64,000 nt of DNA from Branchiostoma floridae (taxonomy: Eukaryota; Chordata; Leptocardii; Amphioxiformes; Branchiostomatidae): the NCBI RefSeq assembly GCF_000003815.2, contig NC_049985.1, positions 15,177,507 through 15,241,506 of the forward strand, given 5' to 3'. The translations under genes and the position numbers were made by a program. Shown piece after piece: positions 34,121-46,060 of the stretch. The notes under the pieces were generated by a model. It saw nothing but the letters and a program-made list of their open reading frames with translations. It did not search any database and was not told where the DNA came from. Every line of letters begins with the position of its first letter. Positions within the stretch are counted from its first letter, which is position 1.

Positions 34121-34779
34121 CCATTTGCCTGGGAAAGGTTGCATATGGTCCGGAATGAACATCACATGATAACACATTGCATATTTACTGAGGCTACTTT
34201 TAAATCACCGAAGTAGTGGCCTTAAAATTATCTACCAACCGTGACGTACTACTAATTATCTGTAGCTATTGGAAAATGATTTTTTTTTTTTCAATTAGAT
34301 GAAAACAATTCTTTTCTAATAACTACAGATCATTAGGGAACAAAAAATACCAGGCTGTAATTCAGATCGAGAGTAGCTAAATATGTAACGTTAGTTCACC
34401 TTTATCTGCGGGGTAACTTATATCCGTTGTGTTGATAAACAGTGTATGTAGGGATATCAAACCGCTGGACGATGTTTGCAAATTGTAATATTTTGCAGTT
34501 TGAAAACACCGTCCTTCAACTTAATATCCCAATACACTAGTACCTTGTTTAAAAAAAAAGAACGGATATAGGTTACCCTGCGGTTAAAGGTGAACTAGCG
34601 TCATAGATGAAAACCTGTGAGTCAACACTACAAAAAAGTAGCACATCGAGACAGGTAGTTTTGATGATACATGAACATTCATTTATGTCTGATATCATGA
34701 TTTTTCTTCGACTCGGTTTTCCGTGAGAGGTGATACAGTGGTCACCGTGGTACTTGTAGTCTCAGCTTATGAATAGCAA

Positions 34780-35510
34780 CACCCCCACCTAACTCCTTCT
34801 GCTTTTCCCCCTACCCGTTCTCCTTTTCCCCCGGACTTCTCCTTAACCCCCGCTGTACTTCTGCTGTGCCCCCGTCCTTCTTCTTGGCCCCCGGTGTACT
34901 TCTGCTTGCCCCCCGCCCTTCTGCTTAACCCCCAATGGCCGCCGTCAACCCGAATTTCACGTAGTCGACACGAAAATCGTTCAGAAAGCAACAATAACGG
35001 TCGCGCCACGGAACATGAAATAGCCTATTCTCGATGACACATTTTGGGCCACCTTTCTGCCAAGTGGCGTTTCACAACTCCTTCCCAGTCTTTACTTCAA
35101 AGGCTCGCCCTCTCGGTGAAGGGCGTATGCATCCGCCCCGTNNNNNNNNNNNNNNNNNNNNNNNNNNNNNNNNNNNNNNNNNNNNNNNNNNNNNNNNNNN
35201 NNNNNNNNNNNNNNNNNNNNNNNNNNNNNNNNNNNNNNNNNCCAGAATGTGTCATTGAGAATAGGCTATTTCATGTTCCGTGGCGCGACCGTTTTTGTTG
35301 CTTTCTGAACGATTTTCGTGTCGACTACGTGAAATTCGGGTTGACGGCGGCCATTGGGGGTTAAGCAGAAGGGCGGGGGGGCAAGCAGAAGTACACCGGG
35401 GGCCAAGAAGAAGGACGGGGGCACAGCAGAAGTACAGCGGGGGTTAAGGAGAAGTCCGGGGGAAAAGGAGAACGGGTAGGGGGAAAAGCAGAAGGAGTTA
35501 GGTGGGGGTG
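34780..35510. mobile_element. Foldback element with ~265-bp arms, 5-bp duplication AGCAA
   Basis: The left arm (from CACCCCCACCTAACTCC) and right arm (ending GGAGTTAGGTGGGGGTG) are near-perfect inverse copies over about 265 bp, up to an assembly gap in the loop. AGCAA flanks both ends (34775-34779 and 35511-35515). The outer arms consist of short subrepeats (aagcagaagtac, gggggttaagg). No coding capacity is seen in the known part, but the centre is N. Confidence 0.85.
35142..35241. other. Assembly gap (100 N)
   Basis: Run of N at the loop of the foldback element. The true loop length is unknown; a palindrome is a common cause of such a gap. Confidence 0.99.
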
Positions 35511-35639
35511 AGCAATGGCAGATCTGGGTATGAAGAAATAAAAATAAAAGTCTATAAAAAATCCATATATCATGTTTGGAATCAATAGTTCGATTGTGAT
35601 ACATGGGTACTTTGTGCAAAAAAAGCCAGAAGAACGATG

Positions 35640-36876
35640 AATACGTACGTAATTTACGGTGGTCCGATTGCTATGCTTTTGTCCGGGGAATTTGCCCCGC
35701 CCAAGGCGCCGCGGGGTGCCGTCGGGCGGCCCTGTATTCATGTCTACAGACTGATACACATTGCTAAATATTTCTCAAAATAACGCATGTTTGGTGGTCA
35801 TGTCAAGAAACAGCAAAAATCACTTACAGAGAGGATATGTTGAATTTTCATATTCATACAAGTATAAAAGTGACACTTATACACTGCGTTCAAAATACCC
35901 TATCAAATCAGACGAACGTAAGAGAGGTTACTATAGGTGACCGAACATTGAACTTTGCAAATTTTCCTCAAAGGATATTTTTCTCATTTACGCACTAAAC
36001 ATTTGTTGAAGTTGTAGTCAATGTTCATAGCGATAATTTTTTAGTTACAATCCTTTTCCGCCGATGTCGGTGAAATGAAAGATTATTTTCCAAATTTNNN
36101 NNNNNNNNNNNNNNNNNNNNNNNNNNNNNNNNNNNNNNNNNNNNNNNNNNNNNNNNNNNNNNNNNNNNNNNNNNNNNNNNNNNNNNNNNNNNNNNNNNNN
36201 NNNNNNNNNNNNNNNNNNNNNNNNNNNNNNNNNNNNNNGATCCTATAGGCCAAAATATGAAGCTTGTGCTTAATTCAGACAAGGCACATGGTTGTTTGGG
36301 TTTGTTTTGGACTTATAATGAGCTGTGTCGGCTTCAATCAAAGGAGCTTATTACCAGGTCATTGATTTAACTGAGGCGTGCAATCAGATGCAAATTGATG
36401 ACCGCGTCGCTTTTGTATTTCCCAAGCTCAAGAAATCGCGCAAGTTTCGAAGTGTCAATTGCCCGAGGTACTTCTGGCGTCTTCTCACAGTATCCTTCAC
36501 GCGTGTTGTAGCGAAGCCAACATATTTTCTTCTCAGTTTTCTGCTAGCGCTCTGATCGTCTCCCCATAGCGCCGTGCCGTTTAATATACATGCACATATA
36601 CTAGCCGCAGAGACGACTGTTGGCCTATTATCGCTTATACTACTAGTACTAACGCTCTCGGTCAACAGTCGCAGACTTCAACATTGAACGAAATCAAAAA
36701 ATCGCCGAATAAACGAGCCGCGGCACTAATCCTTGGATCTCTGGGTGTCCCTCATCACTTCCTAACAGCCTTACCAAGCGGGCCGCAGCGTTTTCCGGCT
36801 CAAAAACCCCCTTCGCTAGCCGCGCCGGGACTAAATGCACTCCGATCGCACTTTATATGTGAAACCCTTGACTTCA
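35640..36876. other. No gene recognised; contains a gap at 36098-36238
   Basis: The frames at 36325-36555 (plus), 36384-36665 (minus) and 36684-36887 (plus) have no recognisable domain, and their codon context does not favour one strand. A retroelement remnant is possible near 36240-36870 but I cannot support it. The 141-N gap is at 36098-36238. Confidence 0.4.
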
Positions 36877-37807
36877 TTAATGAATGAATGAATGAAGACC
36901 TTTATTGCACATTTTTGCCCCACTGGGCTAAGTACAGGTCACACGGTAAGAATCACATATATGTAACAATGGAAACAATCATACACATCTATATATGCAG
37001 ATGTGCGTCTAATCCATTCTATGACATTCGACTTCCTCTCGCTTCTTGGTAATTGCATAAATGTAGCTAGCTGTATGGTTGGTTAGAGTTGGTTTATCAA
37101 AAGCTGTCAGGAATATAAATTTCTCTTTACTGTTCAAGTGTCTAAAGTGGGGATATTTACTTAACACATAGTCAAATAAAATGTTCCTATCGCTATCATA
37201 CAAAGGACAATCCATAGTAGAATGTACTTCATCTTCTACTTTCCCTAAACTACAAAATTGGCATATTCTTTGCTCTAGAGGAGTGTGGTTATGTCTTCCT
37301 GATTCGATTCGTAATTTGTGGCAACTGATTCTTAGTTTTGTGATGGTAGATCTGTGGCGTACATTGGCAATCTTCAGATATTCTTCTTCTTTATAATATT
37401 GTTTTAATAGTCTGTATGTTCGTAGTTTGTTTTTTGCAGTCGCAACTCTTTTATCGTTGTGGATTTCAGATAGAAAGGTCTGGAAATAAATATCTTTTAA
37501 ACCTTGATAGATTGATGAAATAATTTGAGGTGTATTTGAGATTGTTGATTGGGCGTTTTGCCAGACGAAAGCATAGCCACATTTCTCTAGTACTGTTGCG
37601 TACATCAGAGGCCCAACATTTAGCACCTGATGCTTCTAAATCCATTTGGCACAAGAGAGCATCTGCTTGAAGGCTGTCAGCTGGCACATTCTTGCTAAGT
37701 CGAATGAAATACTTGATGGTATTTAGGGAGGCCTCCAGATGAATGGGGTACCTCCCTAGTTCTGCCTGTGCTGCGAGATTACTATAAACACACCGAATGG
37801 CGGCCAT
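36877..37807 (-). mobile_element. LINE 3' half with (ATTC)n tail, frameshifted
   Basis: Two minus-strand frames joined by a shift near 37.6 kb are colinear parts of one non-LTR retrotransposon ORF. The upstream part has AELGRYPIHLEASLNTIKYF, PADSLQADALLCQMDLEASG and an MWLCFRLAKRP segment. The downstream part has TKLRISCHKLRIESGRHNHT, then a zinc-binding-like RICQFCSLGKVEDEVHSTMDC motif and stop at 37009. The 3' untranslated end carries the cctgtacttagcccagtggg block and ends in four ATTC/TGAA units at 36880-36897. The start of the element (endonuclease and reverse-transcriptase core) is missing. Confidence 0.8.
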
Positions 37808-37809
37808 CT

Positions 37810-38620
37810 TGGAAATACCAGCTTAGCCGGCGTGCCGAATCAGCCGCGCGAATAAGAGACTACTTTTCTGATAAGCTATTCCTATGTGGGGAAAGTTGGA
37901 AAGTTCCCTGAAATTTCAAATAAACTATATTCAAGCAGAATAACAAACTGGAAAGGGCCTTGGATATTTTGTCAATGAGTTCAACATGTTTTCGATAATA
38001 TTCCATTGTGATTTTGAGACAAAAGTGTTTCATATTTTATTGTTTGTGACTTGTTTTGAAAAAACAAAAAACATGTTGAACTCATTGAAAAAAATATCTA
38101 AGGCCCTTTCCAGTTTGGTATTCTGCTTGAATATAGTTTATTTGAAATTTCAGGCAATTTTAACCCAGGCAATGATCTGTTGGCACGCCATACGTCGTTT
38201 AATATCAAAACACCTATGTTTAACGATATCAAGTCGACGGACTTTGGTTCCAAATCGTAATATTTTCAAAATATTTCAGCTTGAAAACACTGTCCGTCTA
38301 CTTCACATGATACATTGTTGTAAACACAACAGCTATAGGTTATCCGGTGGATAAAGTGAACTAGCGTTACATGTACTGCACGTTTACTGCAGTGATGCAG
38401 TAGAGCAAAATTACTATTAAAAATCGTTAGGCGTTGGCCACCTAGTCTTACTCCGGCCAAACTCACTCATTAATCATAAAGCGACAATAACGCACCTTTT
38501 CGGTGGCTGCTCTTCGAGGTCGCACAACTATGACGTCATAGATCATGCCTACCGACTGCAATATGCAAATTGCAGCACAGATCGAACTGCAGATGAAGAT
38601 TTCATCACAATGCAGAAACT
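37810..38620. repeat. Inverted-repeat elements; no gene
   Basis: Positions 37905-37985 and 38062-38150 are inverse copies (ggaaagggccttggatattt versus aaatatctaaggccctttcc), forming a hairpin of about 80-bp arms. Positions 38190-38378 hold a diverged copy of the defensin-unit MITE (aatcgtaatattttcaaaat, ggataaagtgaactagcgtta). Confidence 0.65.
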
Positions 38621-38621
38621 G

Positions 38622-38825
38622 TTAAATAATTAAATAATAATTGCAAGCACCTTGTGAACGGAATCTACAGAAAACTAAGTTACACAGAGCATCATCGCTT
38701 ACAATGTCTATAACAGGGTTTACAGTGTCTATATCTGGCTTTGTAAATGTGGAGAAGAAGTAATCATTGAACATAGATGCCTTATCTATTGGAGACTGTA
38801 CACAACAAGTTAATCTCACCCTAGC
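38622..38825 (-). mobile_element. LINE fragment (region upstream of reverse transcriptase)
   Basis: The frame has SPIDKASMFNDYFFSTFTKP, the block that commonly precedes the reverse-transcriptase domain in CR1/L2-type elements. It is truncated at both ends. It may be the same family as the 18 kb endonuclease piece. Confidence 0.6.
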
Positions 38826-39257
38826 TTACTATGTTAAAGAAACTCGCATATCCTATGATCTACCAACCTAGGTACCTGATGAAATTATTTTCAGATGTAA
38901 TAAGTTTCAATTTTCAAAACAAATACAGCATTTATTATAAACAGAAAGGCTGTATGGATAAGAATATAGCAAATCCGTTACATTGCAGCCACTGTCCATG
39001 AGTTGATAAGTGCAACTTCCCGCAAGTAAGCAGTAATCTTTAGGACTCTCCAATTGACCATGGACCAAATAAAGAGATCAGGAATAACGGTAAGTAACAA
39101 AAAAAAATTTTAACAATAAAAAGATAATACAACGATTTTCAAATCCAGTTATTTATTTTAAACTTTTTTGTCTTTCAATACGTAGCCGATGTATCTATTT
39201 CGGATAATATTTCAAGTGCAACTAAACATTTGATTGACACATGCGCAAAAACAGTTA

Positions 39258-40106
39258 AACAGGCACACACACATACATATACACACACACACACACATAC
39301 ATACATACACACACACACATACAGATACACATACACACACTCACACATAGACATACACACACACACATACACACACAGAGATACACACNNNNNNNNNNNN
39401 NNNNNNNNNNNNNNNNNNNNNNNNNNNNNNNNNNNNNNNNNNNNNNNNNNNNNNNNNNNNNNNNNNNNNNNNNNNNNNNNNNNNNNNNNNNNNNNNNNNN
39501 NNNNNNNNNNNNNNNNNNNNNNNNNNNNNNNNNNNNNNNNNNNNNNNNNNNNNNNNNNNNNNNNNNNNNNNNNNNNNNNNNNNNNNNNNNNNNNNNNNNN
39601 NNNNNNNNNNNNNNNNNNNNNNNNNNNNNNNNNNNNNNNNNNNNNNNNNNNNNNNNNNNNNNNNNNNNNNNNNNNNNNNNNNNNNNNNNNNNNNNNNNNN
39701 NNNNNNNNNNNNNNNNNNNNNNNNNNNNNNNNNNNNNNNNNNNNNNNNNNNNNNNNNNNNNNNNNNNNNNNNNNNNNNNNNNNNNNNNNNNNNNNNNNNN
39801 NNNNNNNNNNNNNNNNCACACACACAAACACACACGCACACAGAGATACACACACAGACATACACACACACACACATAGACACACACACACAGATACACA
39901 CACACAGACACACACACACAGACACACACACACACAGATACACACACACACACACACAGATACACACACAGACATACACACACACACACATAGACACACA
40001 CACACAGATACACACACACACACACAGATACACACACACAGATACACACACACACAGATACACACACAGACACACACATACACACACACAGATACACACA
40101 AACAAC
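39258..40106. repeat. CA-rich microsatellite with a 428-N gap
   Basis: (CA)n is interrupted by higher-order cagata and cagaca units on both sides of the gap at 39389-39816. The long frames here (Cys/Val on minus, Thr/His on plus) are artefacts of the repeat. Confidence 0.95.
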
Positions 40107-41170
40107 TGTTTTATGCTTGTGCCGTAGAGACGTTCGAATAGCGTAAGTGTCACCTGATGACGACATATCACTTACTGTTTTCTATTTGCAAAATGACGTC
40201 ATTCTCAGTGCATGAACTGGGGACAAGCCCAGTTTCATTTCGATGTTTGTCTGGAAACAAAACAAGATTGGCAATTCAGGACAAAATTGCCATGGTGACG
40301 ACTTTCATTGCTCTCCTAAGTTATTCTTATTGTTAATTATGTTGTAATGAGTGGAATTAGTACCTTATATTTACATTCACTATGACATGAGTATGAACGT
40401 CTTGCATTGGATTATATCATGTATCAATAGGCTAGCATATGATAGCAATGGCTGGCTTAACGACCTACCACACATGACCTTGCATTTGTTGAATTTATTT
40501 TACATTAGACACAGAATATTTCTCTCTGTGACTCTGAATATGATTACCATTTGCCATCATTCAAGATTATAACCTTGACATTAAGTATTTCCTGTCTACC
40601 TGTGGTGTATGGCTTGAACAAGTCAGAACTCACAGTTCATGGATGATAGACATTTTGACAAAGCATGGAGTTGCGACTATGGAAATTGAATGGATCCAGA
40701 GGACATCGAATGTGCTTACATCTGGCAGCACAAATGAGCCTGCCGTGATTCGGACCAACAAAATTAGCAACCATGCTCTCTGACCGAGCCGTCCCCCTGA
40801 TCCCAGCTTTCTAGGACATGGCCCAAATTCCGTTTAACATACCTCGAGGCTTCCATGCCAAACATGCCTGTACAATTTCTAGAATTTTTCCAGACTGAAC
40901 ACAATGATATACCATTTGGCTTTCCCCTGAGGCGTCGCCAAAAACGCGAACCAGCTCTCCTGCAAAAAATACAAACCGTCACTCAAGCAGTCTGCGAACG
41001 AGGCTAGTATTTGCTGTAGTCACCTGATGTGAGTCACCCCACCGAAACCAACTTCTGAGAAGAAGCGGGACAGAAACTCAACAGTCTCCCTAAGAGCTAG
41101 ACGTGTCGACAATATTCGGTACATGCGGCCAGTGTGAAGTTCTAGACGTCAAGATATATGGCACTGCAAG
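40107..41170. other. Upstream region of the TRIM-NHL gene; no other gene recognised
   Basis: Short frames at 40351-40572 (plus) and 40764-40982 (minus) show no domain. No clear TATA box lies just upstream of 41171. Confidence 0.4.
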
Positions 41171-43348
41171 ATGGCGAGAAACATGCCAGACGACTTCGAC
41201 GAGCAGTTCCTGGCCTGTCCGGTCTGCATGCTGCACTTCCGGGACCCCAAAATTCTGCCATGTTTGCATACATTTTGTAGGGAGTGTCTGCAAGAATGGG
41301 CCACCAAACAACAGCCGCTGGAGTGTCCAACCTGCCGCACACAGGTCAGTCTACCAGACCAAGGTGTGGACGGACTCAGGACCAACTTCTACGTCAACAA
41401 CCTGCTGGACTTCGCGGCGGCCAAGAAAGGTGTGGAGCCAGGTGTGCCATGCCAGGTGTGTGACGGGAATGTGGAGGGTTCAAAGTCTTGGTGTGCGGAT
41501 TGCGCTAAATTAATGTGCGATTCGTGTACATTGCTACACCGTAGATTTCCACTTTTCGAAAACCACGAAGTCGCCACTGAAGTAACACTGAAGGCAGAGG
41601 AGGGTAGGAGCAAATTTCATCGCAAACGACACTGCGAAAAACACAAGAACCAAGAACTGGTCTTCTACTGTGAGAGCTGTAACGCTTTGGTTTGTACGGC
41701 ATGTACCGTGGTCGACCATCGGCCGGGCAAAGATCACAATCCGGTAGAAATCGCCACGGTCGCTCAGAAGAAAAAAGAATCCCTTCAAGCACTGCTGCAA
41801 GACATAGACCCACGTCTGAAACACGTCCATGCATCAGTTAAGGAAATTGAAAGGAAGATGGCAAACTTGGTCCCCTCGAAAGAAGCTGCCACAGAACAGA
41901 CCAAGACGTATTTCCGCCAACTTGCCTACATTCTGCAAAACCGTGAAAAGGAGATTTTGAGTCAGATTGATGAACAATGCCGAGCCGATGGCAAAACGCT
42001 GCAGACAAAGAAGGAAGAGATAGAGTTTGAGTTGGCCGGACTGACGAGCGCACAGACGTTTTGTCAACAAGCTGTAGAACACGGAAGTGACGTGCACATT
42101 CTGGAGCTGGGAAACCAAGTCCAAACAAGGGTAGAAACTCTGCTGGCAAAACAACTGGACCTGGAGTCCGACTGGAGCGAGTTTCAGTTCGTCGAGAACA
42201 GGGATGTGAAAGACTTTGAGAAAGAAGTTCGAGACTTTGGTGGCGTAAAAACTAAAATCGACGCTTCGAAGTGCGAAGTAGTTCTGAAACAAGCAGTCCA
42301 GGGATTTGAGTGCGTTGCTGAGCTGACGACAATAAACAAAGAAGGTCGTCCTTGCGTTACGAACAGTAAAGCTGTCACATCCAACATGAAGGACCCCTCA
42401 GGGACCGATGTCCCGATACAGCTACAGATGAAGAGTTGGGGCGAGTGGGAAATTTTGTACGTACCCAAGGTCACGGAAAACCACAGGTTAGAGGTCAAGG
42501 TCAACTCAGAACAAGTGCCAGGAAGTCCGTTTGAGATTGAAGTGAAAGGGAACCCCGTGTTGACTACTGGACGAAAGGGCAGTGGCGTGGGGGAACTGGA
42601 CGCGCCGCTAGGTGTTGCCTTTGATAGTGACGGTAACATTGCAGTGGTGGAACGTGGAAACAAGAGGATCCAGATATTCAATAAAGACACAGGCCAGTCT
42701 TTGCGCAGCTTCCCTATTGACGGTGAGAAGGCATACGATCTTGTTGTGGACTCAAATGGAATGTTTCTAGTGACATCATGGGGTGAAAATTTCGGCTTAA
42801 GACGTTACTCGAAGGAAGGCAAACTTTTAGACACATTTAAACCTGACTGTATGGACGATCCACATGGCCTGACAGTTCTGAAGGACGGCCGCATGGTGGT
42901 TGTGAACCGTCCTGAGCAGACCTCGTGTCTCCTCCTTCTGCAGTCTGACGGCAGCCTCATCCGGGAGATCGGCAAGGGGCAGTTACAAAACCCAGTGTTC
43001 GTATCCGTAGACGAGTCACGTGATGTAATCTTTGTCACAGACAAAAGCGCTCACAAAGTATTCGCGTTTGACCTTGACGGAAACTTGAAATTTGACTTTG
43101 GCAGGCAAGGTGACATCGATGGCGAATTTCAAAACCCAGAAGGTGTTACAGTAGACAGGGCAGGTAATATCATTGTCAGTAACGCAGGAGACGGTCGTGT
43201 GCAAGTTTTTGGGCTAGACGGGACTTTCAAACGGAAACTAGGAACAGTTGAAGGGGGCTATGCCAGCAGTGTCGTTCTTACTCCTGACGGTTACGTGGCG
43301 GTGGCATGTTTTCATGGACATTGTATAGAACTGTACAGGTACAAGTGA
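41171..43348 (+). CDS. TRIM-NHL E3 ubiquitin ligase, TRIM71/TRIM2/3-like, single exon
   Basis: 725 residues, uninterrupted. The start MARNMPDDFDEQFLACPVC places the RING at residues 16-55 (CPVC...CLHTFCREC...CPTC). B-box 1 starts at C94 (CQVC...CADC...CDSC) and B-box 2 at C155 (CEKH...CESC...CTAC...H). A coiled coil covers about 195-330, and a filamin-type Ig domain about 365-455 ends in VPGSPFEIEVKG. Six NHL repeats run from about 460 to the end (VLTTGRKGSGVGELDAPLGV; GVTVDRAGNIIVSNAGDGRV). RING plus two B-boxes plus filamin plus NHL is the TRIM71 layout; TRIM2/3 have one B-box. Expected role: ubiquitin transfer to a substrate recognised by the NHL propeller. Members also bind RNA. Absence of introns fits the many single-exon TRIM copies of amphioxus, possibly a retrogene. 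Confidence 0.93.
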   Translation: MARNMPDDFDEQFLACPVCMLHFRDPKILPCLHTFCRECLQEWATKQQPLECPTCRTQVSLPDQGVDGLRTNFYVNNLLDFAAAKKGVEPGVPCQVCDGNVEGSKSWCADCAKLMCDSCTLLHRRFPLFENHEVATEVTLKAEEGRSKFHRKRHCEKHKNQELVFYCESCNALVCTACTVVDHRPGKDHNPVEIATVAQKKKESLQALLQDIDPRLKHVHASVKEIERKMANLVPSKEAATEQTKTYFRQLAYILQNREKEILSQIDEQCRADGKTLQTKKEEIEFELAGLTSAQTFCQQAVEHGSDVHILELGNQVQTRVETLLAKQLDLESDWSEFQFVENRDVKDFEKEVRDFGGVKTKIDASKCEVVLKQAVQGFECVAELTTINKEGRPCVTNSKAVTSNMKDPSGTDVPIQLQMKSWGEWEILYVPKVTENHRLEVKVNSEQVPGSPFEIEVKGNPVLTTGRKGSGVGELDAPLGVAFDSDGNIAVVERGNKRIQIFNKDTGQSLRSFPIDGEKAYDLVVDSNGMFLVTSWGENFGLRRYSKEGKLLDTFKPDCMDDPHGLTVLKDGRMVVVNRPEQTSCLLLLQSDGSLIREIGKGQLQNPVFVSVDESRDVIFVTDKSAHKVFAFDLDGNLKFDFGRQGDIDGEFQNPEGVTVDRAGNIIVSNAGDGRVQVFGLDGTFKRKLGTVEGGYASSVVLTPDGYVAVACFHGHCIELYRYK

Positions 43349-43766
43349 TCCGGCTTTTACTAGAAGGCTTCACTTAAAGCTTTGTTTTGAAATTTCCACT
43401 TCTTGAAATTTGAATGGAAGAACATGTTGTCGCTTCCGTTTGACTTACAGTAAATCTCCTTAATGTTTAGTCAGATAACATTAGTATTAAGAGCAGTTAG
43501 TAATCAAATAGCTGTAGACTTATTGCATGCATTTCCGCTAAACTTTTAGAATATATATATTGTCTTGTGTGATAGCAGAGTTGCGATTGCTACATAGCCG
43601 GAGCTTTTGTCGGAAACATTACAGTAAAAAGAAATTGTAACGTTACACACATTTACATGTGAGTAGATGTTTACTAATACGTTCTATTACCAATATCATA
43701 CGCCTCGTTTCATAAATGTTGGCCTTCGTCCAGGCAATGCAGTTAGTTGTGTTGTTTTTATACTAT

Positions 43767-43971
43767 AATAAATATTATCACATTGTATATACATCTCGTC
43801 AATTTCATTTACATAATACCCTGTGTCAAGTTTATAAATGTTGTTTTTCGCGTGTTTCTTTCGAAAACGTCACCACTTTGAATTGCGTTACATGTTATCT
43901 GAATTAAATGTCTGCGCAACGGTCCAAAACATGATGTCAAAACGTAATCTACGTAACGTAAAATGAATAAA
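43767..43971 (+). terminator. Candidate polyadenylation signals of the TRIM-NHL gene
   Basis: AATAAA at 43767-43772 and again at 43966-43971, 0.4 and 0.6 kb after the stop codon. Which is used cannot be told from sequence. Confidence 0.5.
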
Positions 43972-45115
43972 CTTCTATCGTATAGCATATCTTTAATTTC
44001 TTTATCTAAACTATAATCTCAACTGAGTAATTGAAAACCGACTAGCACTCACACACCCTCAAATAATGTGGCATACTCTTTTACATGCGCTCATCCCACG
44101 ATCCAACGGTATCTGTACGAGCAAGTTCTAAAATATTATTATCATTTTTGGCAATAGAAACGAGGCAAATATAAGATATAAAACCTTCAAATCCATGACA
44201 ATATCTAAGTTGATTCAGGGAAAAAATATGGTCTTATAAACCCGTCCTTTATAGATGAGGCGTTCACGACGAGACTCAAGAAGATGGTTATATGGGAAGC
44301 CTTTCCCCTGCAATTTCACCTGCTTGTAAGCTATGTGTGAGCGTTAAATTGTTAACACTACTCTACTTCCAACGTCGAACTACCACCAGAAACACACAAA
44401 CCGCTGATGCGAAATGGTGTTCAGTGTATCGTTGTTATTTTTTCTGTTCACGCTTTCCAACCCCCATATCGCCTTGGTACAGTCCGACCCACCTGTTGGC
44501 ACCTCGCCAATTCCTGAATGAAACATTGATCAACAACAAAGAGGCAAGGGGCGGACCAATAGAGCTTTGTAAGGGGGTGTTGTATATCATTGCAATTGTG
44601 ATATCTGTTTCAATGTAGTTTCATGTAAACTATGTTCTTCAAACCTAACATTGATATTGATAATGATAAACGTGCCAACTGCTCATGCCTCCACGAAAGG
44701 TTTATAGTTCGGGCACAGTCTGCCTGATGGATCAAGGTCGCTCAAAACGATGTCGTCACTGGAAATCACCTAGCAACGGGTTTGCTTAGCCTCCCTCGCA
44801 GACTTTCGGGGTGGTAGCGTTCTTTTGGGGGGGGGGGGGTGGGCTGGTTTGTGATTCCCAACATGAGCTAGGGTTCTCTACGCCGGAGAGGGAGTTGACA
44901 TTTTTTTTTAAACTGTGGCAATGAAAACATATTGCCATGGCGACGGTAGTTTGTTTGACATGGTTTGGGTGTATGTTGTTTGTATTTCTTTTTTATTAGT
45001 GAAATTTGATTGCATCGCTATGCAAAAGGCAGATGTCTATGGTGGTGTTATTTTGTACATTCATGTCCTGATGCGTATTACATTGGAAACGTTACATATC
45101 TACCGGAATGTTATT
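43972..45115. other. No gene recognised
   Basis: Frames at 44292-44618 and 44915-45121 have no domains. A G13 run lies at about 44826-44839. Confidence 0.4.
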
Positions 45116-45190
45116 TCTTAACTGCAGCTTCGGGGCGGAAAGGAGCTCGCCAGGGACGACAGATGATGATGATGATGATGATGATTAGAT
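45116..45190 (+). mobile_element. LINE 3' end with (GAT)n tail
   Basis: The text AASGRKGARQGRQ, followed by eight gat units and a stop, resembles the 3' terminus of the element at 21.1-21.25 kb. It is very short and 5'-truncated. Confidence 0.4.
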
Positions 45191-45916
45191 GATTGCCTTC
45201 TGCCATAAAACGGAATCTCGAAGTCAAAGACCTATCGCCAGACAAGTTTCTCCGATGGTGTGTACTGTCCAATTATGTAGTGACTGCAATGGCACATTTT
45301 CTTGTTGTCGCCAGTTAATTAGAAAGTTGTGGTCTTCTGATGTTAAACCCCATACTACCCAAAACAAGGAAATACTAGTATTTTATGTATTCTCAACACG
45401 TTTACGTCGTCCTGTTGACAGCTTGTATGTGTACGGGTGGCAACTGACAACGCTAATATGGGTCCAAATGAAGCCACAGAAAGAAGTTTAACAGCGAAAA
45501 CACAACATGCGTCACGATCAACTGTTATCGGCTGTTACATGTGAGTGACCAGGTGGTGTAAGGCCACGTCACATTTCCAAACTGGGGCCGAGCAGCTTTT
45601 TGGAACGAAAAGTATGATATAAAAGACACCAAACTATTTACGTAAAGAGAATAGTCGTGGGAATTATATATTTACGCAGACATTTCTGTTTTTCCTTTCC
45701 ACAAAAGCCCGGTCGGGCCCCGGTTTGGAAATGTCACGTTAGCCTGACTCGATTTCAGAGCCAACGTATATATCTTGAATAACTGAGGATTAACAAACCA
45801 TCGATTAAAAACATATCTGTTCTTTTATCTCCACTATAACAGAAAATCGAGGAGAAGTTGACTTTATCCAACGATAGTTTCATTTTGTATCTGTTAACTG
45901 AATCTCTTCAACATGT

Positions 45917-45978
45917 CTTGCTGTGACCTGTACTTAGCCCGGTGTGGCAAAAATATGCAATAAAGGTCTTCGATCATT
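45917..45978 (+). mobile_element. LINE 3' tail fragment (copy 2)
   Basis: The sequence gctgtgacctgtacttagcc cggtgtggcaa...tgcaataaaggtcttc nearly equals the fragment at 4388-4458 and the inverse of 36900-36960. Positions 45191-45916 show nothing else; 45491-45735 is non-coding, with two tcacatttccaaa/ggaaatgtcacgt inverted motifs. Confidence 0.7.
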
Positions 45979-46054
45979 AACGGTATGGACATGTGTAAGT
46001 GAACCCTACGTAGAGGAACACATCGAGACATGTAAGTTTGATGATGCATAAACA

Positions 46055-46060
46055 TTTATT
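46055..46060 (-). terminator. Polyadenylation signal beside orphan tail exon F
   Basis: AATAAA on the minus strand, in the same catttatt context and about the same distance after the stop as in the defensin-like genes A-D. Confidence 0.5.

Larger units (their letters stand above)
34767..35523 (-). pseudogene. Defensin-like copy E: tail exon split by a foldback element
   Basis: Reading 35523-35511 and then 34774-34767 gives ICHCYS and stop, preceded by the intron end atacccag. This is the homologue of exon 4 in A-D. The two parts are separated by the 731-bp element at 34780-35510. Upstream (higher coordinates) the unit similarity ends near 35640. I find no core, propiece or signal exon, and the polyadenylation signal is mutated. 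The unit's left end (34250-34770) is otherwise colinear with A-D. Confidence 0.8.

Noticed and set aside
39230-40171. Long overlapping frames of about 300 codons on both strands
   Set aside because: Translation of a CA microsatellite and of N.
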